Origin: a candidate division WOR-1 bacterium RIFOXYB2_FULL_37_13
Lineage (GTDB): Bacteria > Margulisbacteria > WOR-1 > XYC2-FULL-46-14 > XYC2-FULL-37-10
Direction of reading: 5' to 3'
Assembly: GCA_001771535.1 (NCBI GenBank)
Contig: MEUB01000009.1
Location: 1-61,293, forward strand
Length of the DNA: 61,293 bases
Below the pieces are notes generated by a model. The model did not search any database and was not told the DNA's origin. It saw nothing but the letters and a program-made list of their open reading frames with translations. Shown one piece after another: positions 35,677-43,378 of the stretch (position 1 is its first letter; each line of letters begins with the position of its first letter). Both the position numbers and the translations under genes were made by a program.

Positions 35677-36594
35677 ATGATCTACCTTCTTTATGGTGAA
35701 GAACAGTTTTTGGTAAAGGAAGAATATTTAAGGATTCTGGCTAAGCATCCTAACTACTCCAAAGAAATTCTTCAAGATGTTTCAGCTAGTCAGATTGTTG
35801 AGATGGTATCAATGCCTTCTCTTTTTTATCCGCAAAGAATTATTGTTTTGGATGAATTTGATTTTGAAAAGAGTTCGGATTTGCTGGTTGATTGCTTATC
35901 AAATATTCCGGAAGGCGTTATTGTTATTATAAAAAATCCTTTGGAAATGGATAAACGATCCAAGCTTTATAAAATGATAAATTCAAAAGGAGAAGTTCAT
36001 GAGTTTAAAACTATCCCTGAATGGGAGGAAGACAAGGCTGTCTCTTTTGTGAAGAAAATGTTTCTGCGGTTTGGCAAAAAAATAAGCGATGAAGACGCTC
36101 GTTTTTTGGTGGAAGGAGTTGGGAGAAACCTTTCTTTGTTATATTCTGAGATTGAAAAGATAGCTACCTATCTTGGCGGTTACGAGCTTGTTGCCAGAAA
36201 TGATATTGAGGCCTTAATGACGCGATCCGGATGGGATCTTTTTACTTTTTTGAATGCCGTTTTTGCCAAAGACTCTTCTTTGTCTTTTGTAACTTTGGAT
36301 CGCTTGTTTAAAGATAACGAAGAGCCTATTTCTCTCTTATCTTTTCTTTCATCTCAGTATAGGACACTTTTTAAAACAAAACTTCTGGCCTCTATGGGGC
36401 ATGAGCTTTCACAAATTGCGTCTCTTTTAAAAGCTTCTCCTTATTATATAAAACGTCTTTATAATTATTCCAAAAGATTTGAAATAGAAGAATTAAAAAA
36501 TGGGCTGCAAAGGATGTATGACGCGGACTTAAAAATTAAAAGCGGATATAGTGGACGGGTAGAGTTATCATTGTTATTGGCGAGTTTGTGGTAG
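35677..36594 (+). CDS. holA: DNA polymerase III subunit delta
   Basis: A 305-residue HolA, the clamp-loader subunit that opens the beta clamp. The N terminus MIYLLYGEEQFLVKEEYLR is typical, followed by the AAA+-like fold without a functional ATP site. The central VEGVGRNLSLLYSEIEKIATYLGG is the most conserved family block ('G.dl..l.nEieKl..y'). The C-terminal helical collar domain contains the SLLSFLSSQYRTLFKTKLLA segment. Length is normal. No clear Shine-Dalgarno site is visible before the ATG. The transpeptidase gene begins four bases after its stop. Confidence 0.9.
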   Translation: MIYLLYGEEQFLVKEEYLRILAKHPNYSKEILQDVSASQIVEMVSMPSLFYPQRIIVLDEFDFEKSSDLLVDCLSNIPEGVIVIIKNPLEMDKRSKLYKMINSKGEVHEFKTIPEWEEDKAVSFVKKMFLRFGKKISDEDARFLVEGVGRNLSLLYSEIEKIATYLGGYELVARNDIEALMTRSGWDLFTFLNAVFAKDSSLSFVTLDRLFKDNEEPISLLSFLSSQYRTLFKTKLLASMGHELSQIASLLKASPYYIKRLYNYSKRFEIEELKNGLQRMYDADLKIKSGYSGRVELSLLLASLW

Positions 36595-36598
36595 CAGT

Positions 36599-38263
36599 AT
36601 GAACAAAAAACGTTTAAAACTTTTTTTAATATTAATCTTTGTTGTATTTGGTATTGTTATCATCAGGCTGATAGATATCCAGATTGTTCATCATTCTTTT
36701 TATAAACAAAAAGCGCAAAACCAAAGGCGCCGCATTATCCCTATAGCCATGGAAAGGGGTGATATCTATGACCGTGAAGGACGGCTTTTGGCGACTTCGG
36801 TAGACGTAAAATCCATTTATATAAATCCGAAAGAATTTAGGGATTATGCTAAGCTTGAAAATGTTTTAGGAAAAAAAATCCCGAGGTTTTCAAATAAAAA
36901 ACTTTTTGCGTGGGTTAAAAGGAAAGTTGATTTCTTAACGGCAAAAAAAATTGAAGAGATTGGAATCCCAGGCGTTTATTTTCTTGATGAAAAGAAAAGA
37001 GTTTATCCAAAAGGACGATTGGCGGCTCAGATTTTGGGGTTTGTCGGGTTGGATAATGAAGGATTATCCGGCATTGAACTTGGGATGGAGGACTATTTAA
37101 AAGGTGAAGAGCAAAACATAGTAACAGAAAGCGATCCTTCCGGATATGAATTGCTTACCAAGCGTGAAAGCAAAAAAAAGAAAGTTTCTTCAGGGTCTGA
37201 TATATATTTGACAATAGATGAAAGCATCCAATTTTTTGCTGAGCGTGAATTGGAGCGTACTGTTGCCGAATATTCTGCTCTTTCCGGACTTATTATTGTT
37301 ATTGATGTGGAAAACGGAGAAATTTTGGCGCTTGCGGGAAAGCCGGATTTTGATCCGAATTATTATGCAAAATCCAACCCTAAAAACTGGCATTGTAAAT
37401 CTGTTGATATATATGAGCCGGGATCAACTTTTAAAGTAATTACAGCGGCCTCTGGTTTGGATTGCGGAGTTATAACTCTTGATACAAAGCTTAGGGCGTT
37501 AGACCAGTTTGAAATCGGAGGGAGAGTAATAAAAAATTCTCATCAAATAAATTGGGGGGGGAATTCTACTGTTTCAGTTTCCAAAATGCTTGAGCAATCG
37601 ATAAATACAGCAGTTGCCCAGATAGGCATCAAAATGGGAAAGGAAAGATTTTATCAAAAGATACGGCAGTTTGGATTCGGTGACCTTATTGGGCTTGGAC
37701 TTCCAGGCGAATCCAGAGGAATTGTGAAAGAGCCTTCAACATGGTATGCGCCTGATATTGCTATGATGACATTTGGCCAAAGCATAGCTGTTACCCCAGT
37801 TCAGCTATGTGCCGCTTATATGAGTATAGCAAATGATGGCAATTTAATAAGGCCACAGCTCATTAAAAAAATTCAGAATGAGGATTTGAGCTTTATTAAA
37901 AAATCAAGAAGAGAAGAGATAGGGAAAAGTCTATCTTCGAAAGCAGCAGAAGATGCTAGGCTTCTTTTGGGAAATGTTGTCTTAAAGGGATCTGGAAGAA
38001 AAGCAAAAATAGAGGGATTTACCGTTGGGGGAAAAACAGGGACAGCGCAAAAAGCGGCAGAAGGGGGAAGGGGATATCTTAAAGATCGTTATATTGCTTC
38101 GTTTATAGGGTTTGCGCCTTTGTCAAAGCCTAAAATACTCGCGCTGGTTTTGGTTGATGAACCAAAAAGAGTTATTTGGGGAGAAACTGTTTGTGGTCCC
38201 GCTTTTAAGAATGTTGTTGAAAATACTTTGAGATATTTAAATATTAAGCCGGATAACGGATGA
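36599..38263 (+). CDS. Penicillin-binding protein, FtsI/SpoVD type transpeptidase
   Basis: A 554-residue class B penicillin-binding protein that cross-links peptidoglycan. One N-terminal membrane anchor (LKLFLILIFVVFGIVIIRLI) is followed by the dimerisation domain (RRRIIPIAMERGDIYDREGR). The catalytic domain has the three motifs: SxxK as STFK in YEPGSTFKVITA, SxN as SIN in EQSINTAVAQIG, and KTGT in VGGKTGTAQKA. The RGDIYDR and GESRG elements favour FtsI over PBP2. There is no C-terminal PASTA domain. Not located in a dcw cluster, which is unusual for ftsI. Confidence 0.9.
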   Translation: MNKKRLKLFLILIFVVFGIVIIRLIDIQIVHHSFYKQKAQNQRRRIIPIAMERGDIYDREGRLLATSVDVKSIYINPKEFRDYAKLENVLGKKIPRFSNKKLFAWVKRKVDFLTAKKIEEIGIPGVYFLDEKKRVYPKGRLAAQILGFVGLDNEGLSGIELGMEDYLKGEEQNIVTESDPSGYELLTKRESKKKKVSSGSDIYLTIDESIQFFAERELERTVAEYSALSGLIIVIDVENGEILALAGKPDFDPNYYAKSNPKNWHCKSVDIYEPGSTFKVITAASGLDCGVITLDTKLRALDQFEIGGRVIKNSHQINWGGNSTVSVSKMLEQSINTAVAQIGIKMGKERFYQKIRQFGFGDLIGLGLPGESRGIVKEPSTWYAPDIAMMTFGQSIAVTPVQLCAAYMSIANDGNLIRPQLIKKIQNEDLSFIKKSRREEIGKSLSSKAAEDARLLLGNVVLKGSGRKAKIEGFTVGGKTGTAQKAAEGGRGYLKDRYIASFIGFAPLSKPKILALVLVDEPKRVIWGETVCGPAFKNVVENTLRYLNIKPDNG

Positions 38264-38331
38264 AGTTAAAACGAAAAATGTGATATAATATATTTATCTT
38301 CAACAATGAAAATGTTTTAAAGGAGTGGTAA

Positions 38332-38568
38332 GTGGAACAAACAAAAGAGGTTCAAAAAGAAATAGTGTTTTATGCCAAAAAACTTTCTCCATTCAAGCAA
38401 ATAGAAGCACTTGATTTTATCAAGTGGTTATATGGGGGACCAAGTAAAGAAGATAATTACACATCCGAAGAAATAAAAAAAATTAAAACATTGGTATCTA
38501 AAAAAGGCGGAGAGAAATTTAAAAATTGGGAAGATGCAAAAGAATACTTGAAGAGTTTAGCCAATTGA
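38332..38568 (+). CDS. Antitoxin-like partner of the RelE-type toxin
   Basis: A 78-residue acidic-basic helical protein starting at GTG, behind AAAGGAG at 38319-38325; a TGATATAAT box ends at 38289. No known DNA-binding fold is recognised. The FIKWLYGGPSKED segment and the C-terminal NWEDAKEYLKSLAN would suit an antitoxin that wraps the toxin. Its TGA overlaps the toxin start (TTGA), which implies coupled translation. Called an antitoxin from position and size only. Confidence 0.6.
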   Translation: MEQTKEVQKEIVFYAKKLSPFKQIEALDFIKWLYGGPSKEDNYTSEEIKKIKTLVSKKGGEKFKNWEDAKEYLKSLAN

Positions 38569-38840
38569 TTTACTTTTTCAAACCATCGTTTAAACGCTTA
38601 TTCAAAAAGCTTCAAGCATTGAAACGAGATCAGGTTCTTGAAGCAATTGAAGCACTAAAAATAGTCCTTGAATCAAAAAAATCCATTGAAGGGCTTGGTT
38701 TAAAGCTTTTGAGTAATAATATTTGGGAAATAAGATCATCTCTTAAGGATAGAATTATTTTTACTTTTGACGATGAAATAATTACATTTGTTCTAGTCGG
38801 CAACCACGATGAAGTCAAAAGATATTTAAAAAACTTATAA
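38565..38840 (+). CDS. RelE/ParE-superfamily toxin
   Basis: A 91-residue protein starting at TTG (38565), overlapping the antitoxin stop by four bases. The pattern 'F.PSFKRLFKKL', then GLGLKLLSNNIWEIRSSLKDRIIFTF and FVLVGNHDEVKRYL is the RelE/HigB-type fold with the conserved 'lWElR....RI.f' core. Family members cut mRNA in the ribosome or, for ParE, inhibit gyrase. It is 40-50% like the toxin at 42985-43257 by eye, although the partner genes are unrelated. Confidence 0.75.
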   Translation: MIYFFKPSFKRLFKKLQALKRDQVLEAIEALKIVLESKKSIEGLGLKLLSNNIWEIRSSLKDRIIFTFDDEIITFVLVGNHDEVKRYLKNL

Positions 38841-38867
38841 TCTTGCACCTAAAAAAACAGGTTCTTT

Positions 38868-39359
38868 TTAGATTTTTGCAAAATTAGGGTTAGGTATCCA
38901 CCTGTTAGTTATTTGTTCCAAGGCGCCCACTATATAATTAGGATCTAACGCTTTTCTGCCGTTCATAAAATAAGGATCTTTGCTGAGAACTTCTTCTTTG
39001 CAAACATATTTACCTATATCAGGAACTCCGCCCGATTCGAAATCTTCTTCACATTCCTTTGTGGCTTGTCTTATGATCGCCTTAGGAATGTCAATAATAA
39101 GAACATAGCCTTGCCCCCCCCGATGCGCATATGTTCTCAATGAATTTAAATGACAACTGTCAAATGGCAAGGTAGTATTTCCTATTGCCCCATTTTTTAT
39201 AAAAAGACCACATTCAAAAATGTGCCTTAATCTTTTTTGATCTACATTAGATCCAGTAAAATGTACATATCTACAAAAATCTGGTTTACTGCCTGGCACA
39301 TTGGGGGCACTACTAACCAGCCCTTTAAGAGACCTATAAAAATTAATAGCTATTCCCAT
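38868..39359 (-). CDS. Unknown protein, possible ADP-ribosyltransferase-like fold
   Basis: A 163-residue protein with no signal peptide. Around residues 30-100 it reads RYVHFTGSNVDQKRLRHIFECGL, then TTLPFDS, then TYAHRGGQGYVLIIDIP. The 'H-x-T/F-T ... l..I...GL ... yvl.idIP' order resembles small NAD-dependent ADP-ribosyltransferases of the DarT/ART kind. It ends DPNYIVGALEQ and WIPNPNF. The match is weak and no catalytic Glu is assigned. It stands alone beside the first toxin-antitoxin pair and may be an accessory gene. Confidence 0.4.
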   Translation of the reverse strand: MGIAINFYRSLKGLVSSAPNVPGSKPDFCRYVHFTGSNVDQKRLRHIFECGLFIKNGAIGNTTLPFDSCHLNSLRTYAHRGGQGYVLIIDIPKAIIRQATKECEEDFESGGVPDIGKYVCKEEVLSKDPYFMNGRKALDPNYIVGALEQITNRWIPNPNFAKI

Positions 39360-39492
39360 ATACTAATTTATCGAATTGGCATAAAAAATTCTTGCAACAA
39401 CCTGTTGCGTTTGCATTAAGTCTGAAAAAAATCTACCCTAAATTATGCTATAATAAAAACAGCTTATTTATTGTTATTAGGAGGGAATTATT

Positions 39493-39669
39493 ATGACGCC
39501 TGTTGAAGCAAAGGCTGAAGTTTTTTTGACTGCTTTTTTGAGTTTGGCAAATAAAGAACAGGATGCTGTGCTTTTGAAGATGATCGAAAACCAGAGATTG
39601 CGTGAAGAGCTTATAGATCTTGCTATAGCGGAAGAAAGAAAATCCGAGAAAACAATATCATTAAAATGA
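39493..39669 (+). CDS. Small protein encoded directly upstream of trpS
   Basis: A 58-residue helical acidic protein (VEAKAEVFLTAFLSLANKEQ, LREELIDLAIAEERK). The ATG at 39493 follows a strong AGGAGGG site, with a TGCTATAAT box about 40 bases upstream. Its TGA overlaps the trpS ATG by four bases (ATGA), so trpS translation is probably coupled to it. No family recognised. No tryptophan codons or attenuator-like hairpins were seen, so it is not a leader peptide of the trp type. Confidence 0.6.
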   Translation: MTPVEAKAEVFLTAFLSLANKEQDAVLLKMIENQRLREELIDLAIAEERKSEKTISLK

Positions 39670-40652
39670 CAAGAAAACGCGTTTTATCAGGCATTCAACC
39701 AAGCGGGAAGCTCCATCTTGGGAATTTAGTTGGAGCTCTTCAAAATTGGGTTTCACTTCAAGACAAATATGATTGTTTCTTTTTTATTGCCGATTATCAT
39801 GCTTTAACTACAGGTTATGACAATGTAAAAGCCCTTCCCGGATATATAAAAGATGTTGCGATCGATCTTTTGGCTGTTGGTCTTGATCCAAAAAAGTGTG
39901 TCCTTTTTAAACAATCAGATGTTACAGCACATTGCGAGCTCCATCTCCTCTTTTCAATGATAACGCCTCTTTCTTGGCTGGAAAGAGTTCCAACTTATAA
40001 AAGCAAAATAGCCGAGTTAAAAGGGAAAGATTTGGGGACTTACGGGTTTTTGGGGTATCCAGTCCTTCAGGCTGTTGATATTTTACTTTATAAACCGGCA
40101 TTTGTTCCTGTTGGCGAAGACCAACTCCCTCATCTTGAACTGACGCGTGAAATTTCTAGGCGGTTTAACCATTTTTATGGGGATATATTCCCTGAACCTA
40201 AGGCTCTTTTGACCCATGTTCCTACAATGCCGGGTCTCGACGGTAGAAAAATGAGCAAAAGTTATGGCAATACTATCGCATTGTCTGACACTTCCGATGA
40301 TATAAAGAAAAAAGTTAATTCAATGATTACCGATCCTGCACGAGTAAAAAAAGAAGATATTGGCCACCCCGATGTCTGCACAGTGTTTTCATACCATAAA
40401 ATTTTCAACCAGGCAGGAGTTCCGGCAATTGAACAAGAGTGCAAAGAAGCCTCTCGCGGTTGTGTGGCATGCAAAAAAGAATTCTTATCGCATCTGCTTG
40501 AAATTTTGGAACCTATTCAAAAAAGGCGCCGCGAGATAGAAACAGATGAAAACAAACTTCACGATATTCTGGCGGACGGAGCTAAGAAGGCGAAGAGCAT
40601 CGCATCAACAACTTTAAAAGAGGCCAAAGAGGCTATGGGGCTTATATCTTGA
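39666..40652 (+). CDS. trpS: Tryptophanyl-tRNA synthetase
   Basis: A 328-residue class I synthetase. The HIGH-like motif is SGKLHLGN in GIQPSGKLHLGNLVGAL, and the KMSKS motif is GRKMSKSYGN. The tryptophan-binding region contains FIADYHALTT and GYPVLQAVDILLY. Length and motifs are normal for the short bacterial TrpRS. The gene starts within the stop of a 58-residue protein and ends within the start of scpA (TTGA overlap), giving a tightly packed operon trpS-scpA-scpB, an order also known in Firmicutes and relatives. Confidence 0.96.
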   Translation: MTRKRVLSGIQPSGKLHLGNLVGALQNWVSLQDKYDCFFFIADYHALTTGYDNVKALPGYIKDVAIDLLAVGLDPKKCVLFKQSDVTAHCELHLLFSMITPLSWLERVPTYKSKIAELKGKDLGTYGFLGYPVLQAVDILLYKPAFVPVGEDQLPHLELTREISRRFNHFYGDIFPEPKALLTHVPTMPGLDGRKMSKSYGNTIALSDTSDDIKKKVNSMITDPARVKKEDIGHPDVCTVFSYHKIFNQAGVPAIEQECKEASRGCVACKKEFLSHLLEILEPIQKRRREIETDENKLHDILADGAKKAKSIASTTLKEAKEAMGLIS

Positions 40653-41377
40653 CTGTAGAGACGTTTAAAATAGAGACTGAAAAATATACAGGACCGTTTG
40701 ATCTTTTGCTTGCCGCTATAAAAGATGAAAAACTTGAGATATTTGACGTATCGCTTGCCAAAATAACATCGTCATACTTTGAATATTTAAAAAAATCGGA
40801 GGTTCTTGACCTTTCTTTGGCATCTGAGTTTCTTTTGATGGCTGCCGTTCTTTTAGAATTAAAATCAAAAGAAGTACTTCCAAAACCGCAGGAGAAACTG
40901 TTACAGGAAGAAGAAAACGAAATTGAACAGGATTTGGCAAAACACCTTGAAGAATATAGGATGTTTAAGCAAATTGCAGAAGAATTGCGGACAAGAGGGG
41001 CGACATTTAAGAAAATATTTTCACGTTATCACAGGGATGACGGGAGAAGAAAGACCGAGAAGGTGGAGTATGAATTTAAGAATGTAGGGCTTGATAAACT
41101 TGTAGAGGCATTTAAGCGTGTTTGGGATTCTATCCCGCAACAAAGGGCTCTTCAGCACATAGAAGACGAAGATGTTACTCTTCCTCAAAGAATTGAAGAG
41201 ATAACAGATATGATAAAACGATCCGGTTGTGGAATAGAGTTTGAACAGCTTTTTATCCGTAGGACAAGGCTTGAGGTTGTTGTGACTTTTTTAGCTATTC
41301 TTGAATTGGCCAAAAGGCGGGAAATTAAAATAGTACAAGGAGGGAATTTTGGTGGAATTACAATTAAATGTGCTTAA
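40649..41377 (+). CDS. scpA: Segregation and condensation protein A
   Basis: A 242-residue kleisin that bridges the SMC heads. It starts at TTG (40649), overlapping the trpS stop. The N terminus KYTGPFDLLLAAIKDEKLEIFDVSLAKITSSYFEYL is the classic ScpA helical domain that contacts the SMC neck. The C-terminal winged helix (FEQLFIRRTRLEVVVTFLAILELAKRREIKI) contacts the other head. Length is normal, so the ring partner has not been shortened in parallel with SMC. Confidence 0.93.
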   Translation: MTVETFKIETEKYTGPFDLLLAAIKDEKLEIFDVSLAKITSSYFEYLKKSEVLDLSLASEFLLMAAVLLELKSKEVLPKPQEKLLQEEENEIEQDLAKHLEEYRMFKQIAEELRTRGATFKKIFSRYHRDDGRRKTEKVEYEFKNVGLDKLVEAFKRVWDSIPQQRALQHIEDEDVTLPQRIEEITDMIKRSGCGIEFEQLFIRRTRLEVVVTFLAILELAKRREIKIVQGGNFGGITIKCA

Positions 41378-41903
41378 GAAAAACCTGGAAGCCTTGCTTT
41401 TTGCCACTAGAAAACCTTTGTCAATTGACGAATTAACGAATCTTTTAGAGGCAGGCAAAGAGGATGTTGAAAAAGGAATTTACGAACTAACAGCAGAGTA
41501 TGCAGAGAGAGGGATTAAGATACTTGAAATTTCGGGTGGGTTTATTATGGGGACAGATTCTTCCTGTTCTGAGTATGTTGACCGTATGTTTAACATCAAA
41601 ATTGAAACGACATTGTCTCCTCAATCTATGGAGACGCTTTCAATTGTCGCTTACAAACAGCCTGTTACAAAAGCGGAAATTGAAAGGATCAGAGGCCTTT
41701 ATTCCGACGGAACAATTGCGACTCTTCTTGACAGAGGGCTAATTGAGGAGAAGGGGCGGGCTGACTCTTTGGGGAGGCCTATTTTGTATGGGACGACGGA
41801 AGATTTTTTAAAGCATTTTGGACTAAAAGATGTTTCTTCCCTTCCAGAAATCAACGAAAGCGAACTTTCGCGAGGCAAAGTTTTTGAAGTAGCGTTGAAG
41901 TAG
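41352..41903 (+). CDS. scpB: Segregation and condensation protein B
   Basis: A 183-residue ScpB with two winged-helix domains: LEALLFATRKPLSIDELTNLL and LSPQSMETLSIVAYKQPVTKAEIERIRG, the second being the most conserved family block, followed by LLDRGLIEEKGRADSLGRP. It dimerises and binds ScpA. GTG at 41352 is chosen because it sits seven bases after AAGGAGGG; a TTG at 41349 is also possible. It overlaps scpA by 26 bases. Confidence 0.93.
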   Translation: MELQLNVLKKNLEALLFATRKPLSIDELTNLLEAGKEDVEKGIYELTAEYAERGIKILEISGGFIMGTDSSCSEYVDRMFNIKIETTLSPQSMETLSIVAYKQPVTKAEIERIRGLYSDGTIATLLDRGLIEEKGRADSLGRPILYGTTEDFLKHFGLKDVSSLPEINESELSRGKVFEVALK

Positions 41904-41904
41904 T

Positions 41905-41934
41905 CCGGAATTGCGGGAAATATTGTGGTAAAAT
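41905..41934 (+). repeat. Promoter-bearing repeat, copy A (partial)
   Basis: CCGGAATTGCGGGAAATATT followed by GTGGTAAAAT: matches the right two thirds of copies B (42641-42685) and C (43379-43423). The -10 TGGTAAAAT at its end drives the DUF5678 gene. Confidence 0.75.
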
Positions 41935-41965
41935 ATAACAAATAAAAACAGGAGGGATTGATTCT

Positions 41966-42187
41966 ATGAAAAAGAAAATGTTTTTAAGAATTGGAAGGAA
42001 AGGAGTCAATCTTGATAAATATGCTGGTAGTTGGGTGGCTTTTTTGGATAACAAACCTGTAGCTTGGGATAAAACGCTTAAAGATTTAATGGAAAAAGTT
42101 GAAGAAAAACATTTTTCCAAAGAACCTTCTGTCATGCTTGTTCCTCACAAAGGTGAAGGACCTTATCTTTTGACCATAATTTTATGA
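41966..42187 (+). CDS. DUF5678-like small protein
   Basis: A 73-residue protein behind AGGAGGG. The core KYAGSWVAFLDNKPVAWDKTLKDLMEKV is the DUF5678-type pattern ('y.g.wVAi.d.kVvasG.t..el...'). Function unknown in the family. The TGA overlaps the ATG of the aspartic protease gene by four bases, the same coupling as in toxin-antitoxin pairs. A decayed copy of this gene lies at 43296-43372. Confidence 0.7.
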   Translation: MKKKMFLRIGRKGVNLDKYAGSWVAFLDNKPVAWDKTLKDLMEKVEEKHFSKEPSVMLVPHKGEGPYLLTIIL

Positions 42188-42576
42188 AAATGGAATTTCC
42201 TTATTTTAAAAAAGGTGCTCAATCATTTCCAATTATTGATGTTCAGCTTAGAACCCGTGATTCTTCTATTACGCTTAAGGCATTGGTTGATTCTGGCGCT
42301 TCTTTTTCGGTTTTTCGCCATGAAGTTGCGGAATATTTAGGGATAACAATAGAAAAGGGGAATAAAATCTATCTGGAAGGTATTGGCGGAAGAATTCTCG
42401 GATATATCCATAGCTTGATTTTGGTTATAGGTGATATGGGCTATAAATGCAAAGTAGTATTTTCTCGAGAACTTACGGTTTCTTTCAATATATTAGGGAG
42501 AGATAACTTTTTTATGCCATTCTTAATCACATTTTGCGAAAAAGATAAAAAAGTTATAATTGAGAAAAACGACTAA
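42184..42576 (+). CDS. Retropepsin-like aspartic protease
   Basis: A 130-residue single-domain protein with the catalytic motif LVDSGASFSVF (D-S-G-A) near residue 38, then a flap-like GIGGRILGYIHSLIL and a second hydrophobic strand NILGRDNFF. This is the architecture of bacterial retroviral-type aspartic proteases, which need to dimerise because each chain provides one Asp. No signal peptide, so it should act in the cytosol. It is translationally coupled to the DUF5678 gene. Its target is unknown; the DUF5678 partner could be inhibitor, adaptor or substrate. Confidence 0.75.
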   Translation: MKMEFPYFKKGAQSFPIIDVQLRTRDSSITLKALVDSGASFSVFRHEVAEYLGITIEKGNKIYLEGIGGRILGYIHSLILVIGDMGYKCKVVFSRELTVSFNILGRDNFFMPFLITFCEKDKKVIIEKND

Positions 42577-42640
42577 ACAAGCTCCTCAATCTTATAATCA
42601 TTAAAAAAACTCTCCTTCTCCTGATTCCCCCTACATTATT

Positions 42641-42685
42641 ATCGTCAAATTTGGGGCGGAATTGCGGGGGAGATTGTGGTAAAAT
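42641..42685 (+). repeat. Promoter-bearing repeat, copy B
   Basis: ATCGTCAAATTTGGGGCGGA, then ATTGCGGGGGAGATTGTGGT and AAAAT. Ends in a TGGTAAAAT -10 box that serves the AbrB-like antitoxin gene. Nearly identical to copy C over 45 bases. Confidence 0.85.
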
Positions 42686-42730
42686 AAATATATCCATATT
42701 AAAGTATAAATATTTTGGAGGAACTAAAGC

Positions 42731-42988
42731 ATGACTGTTAAAATCTTAGAAAAAAACAATTTAAAAATGATTACTATCCCGGAGAATATATTAAAACATG
42801 TAGGACTAAGTTCCGGAGGATTAGTTGAAGTGACAGATGATGGTTATCATATAATTCTTACCCCAATTGATGAAGAATTCACTGAAAGTGAGTGGAAAAA
42901 ACTTGGAATGTTGAAGAAAGAAAAAGGAAAGGTTTTTCAAAACAAAAAATCTTTCATTAAAGGGCTAAAAGGATTAATGAAAAAGTGA
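42731..42988 (+). CDS. AbrB/MazE-fold antitoxin
   Basis: An 85-residue protein, ATG behind GGAGGA. The N-terminal half is a SpoVT/AbrB-type swapped-hairpin DNA-binding domain: KILEKNNLKMITIPENILKHVGLSSGGLVEVTDDGYHIILTP, whose 'iPe.i....gl..Gd.v.v...' rhythm is diagnostic. The C-terminal basic tail (KGKVFQNKKSFIKGLKGLMKK) probably covers the toxin. The TGA overlaps the toxin GTG by four bases. Such antitoxins usually repress their own promoter, here repeat copy B. Confidence 0.75.
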   Translation: MTVKILEKNNLKMITIPENILKHVGLSSGGLVEVTDDGYHIILTPIDEEFTESEWKKLGMLKKEKGKVFQNKKSFIKGLKGLMKK

Positions 42989-43257
42989 GATATGAAAGAA
43001 AAAGGTCTTTTGATCGAATTTTCAAAAAACTTAATTACGGTGAACAAGTAACTATTGTTGAAGCCATAGATAAATTACTTTCTTTTTATGAATCAGGAAT
43101 CAAGTCTGAAGGTCTTGGGTTAAAACATTTAAAGGATGATTTATGGGAAATAAGAACTTCTATAAGAAATCGGATTTTGTTTTCAATTTATGGTGATTTA
43201 ATATCTTTTTTATTGCTTGGCAATCATGAAATTAAAAAGTTTTTAAGAAGTTATTAA
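42985..43257 (+). CDS. RelE/ParE-superfamily toxin
   Basis: A 90-residue protein starting at GTG (42985) inside the antitoxin stop. The core GLGLKHLKDDLWEIRTSIRNRILFSIYGDLISFLLLGNHEIKKFL lines up with the toxin at 38565-38840 (GLGLKLLSNNIWEIRSS...). Same fold, same length, but here paired with an AbrB-type antitoxin. Probably a ribosome-dependent mRNA nuclease; catalytic residues of RelE vary and are not assigned. Confidence 0.75.
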   Translation: MRYERKRSFDRIFKKLNYGEQVTIVEAIDKLLSFYESGIKSEGLGLKHLKDDLWEIRTSIRNRILFSIYGDLISFLLLGNHEIKKFLRSY

Positions 43258-43295
43258 CCATTTCTTTAATCCTTTTCTCTAAGTTTTTGCAGAGG

Positions 43296-43372
43296 TTTAA
43301 GAATTGAAAGAAAAGGAGTCAATCTTGAATAAATATGTGAGTAGTTAAGTAGCTTTTTTGGATAACAAACCT
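43296..43372 (+). pseudogene. Decayed fragment of a DUF5678 gene
   Basis: About 77 bases match 41983-42059, the 5' part of the DUF5678 gene: shared blocks include GGAGTCAATCTTG and CTTTTTTGGATAACAAACCT. It has an extra base after CTTGA and in-frame stops, so it cannot be translated. It lies between the RelE-type toxin and repeat copy C. Confidence 0.8.
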
Positions 43373-43378
43373 TTAATT

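Noticed and set aside
39440-39492. T-box leader upstream of trpS
   Set aside because: The leader from the TGCTATAAT box is only about 40 bases and lacks the T-box core sequence.
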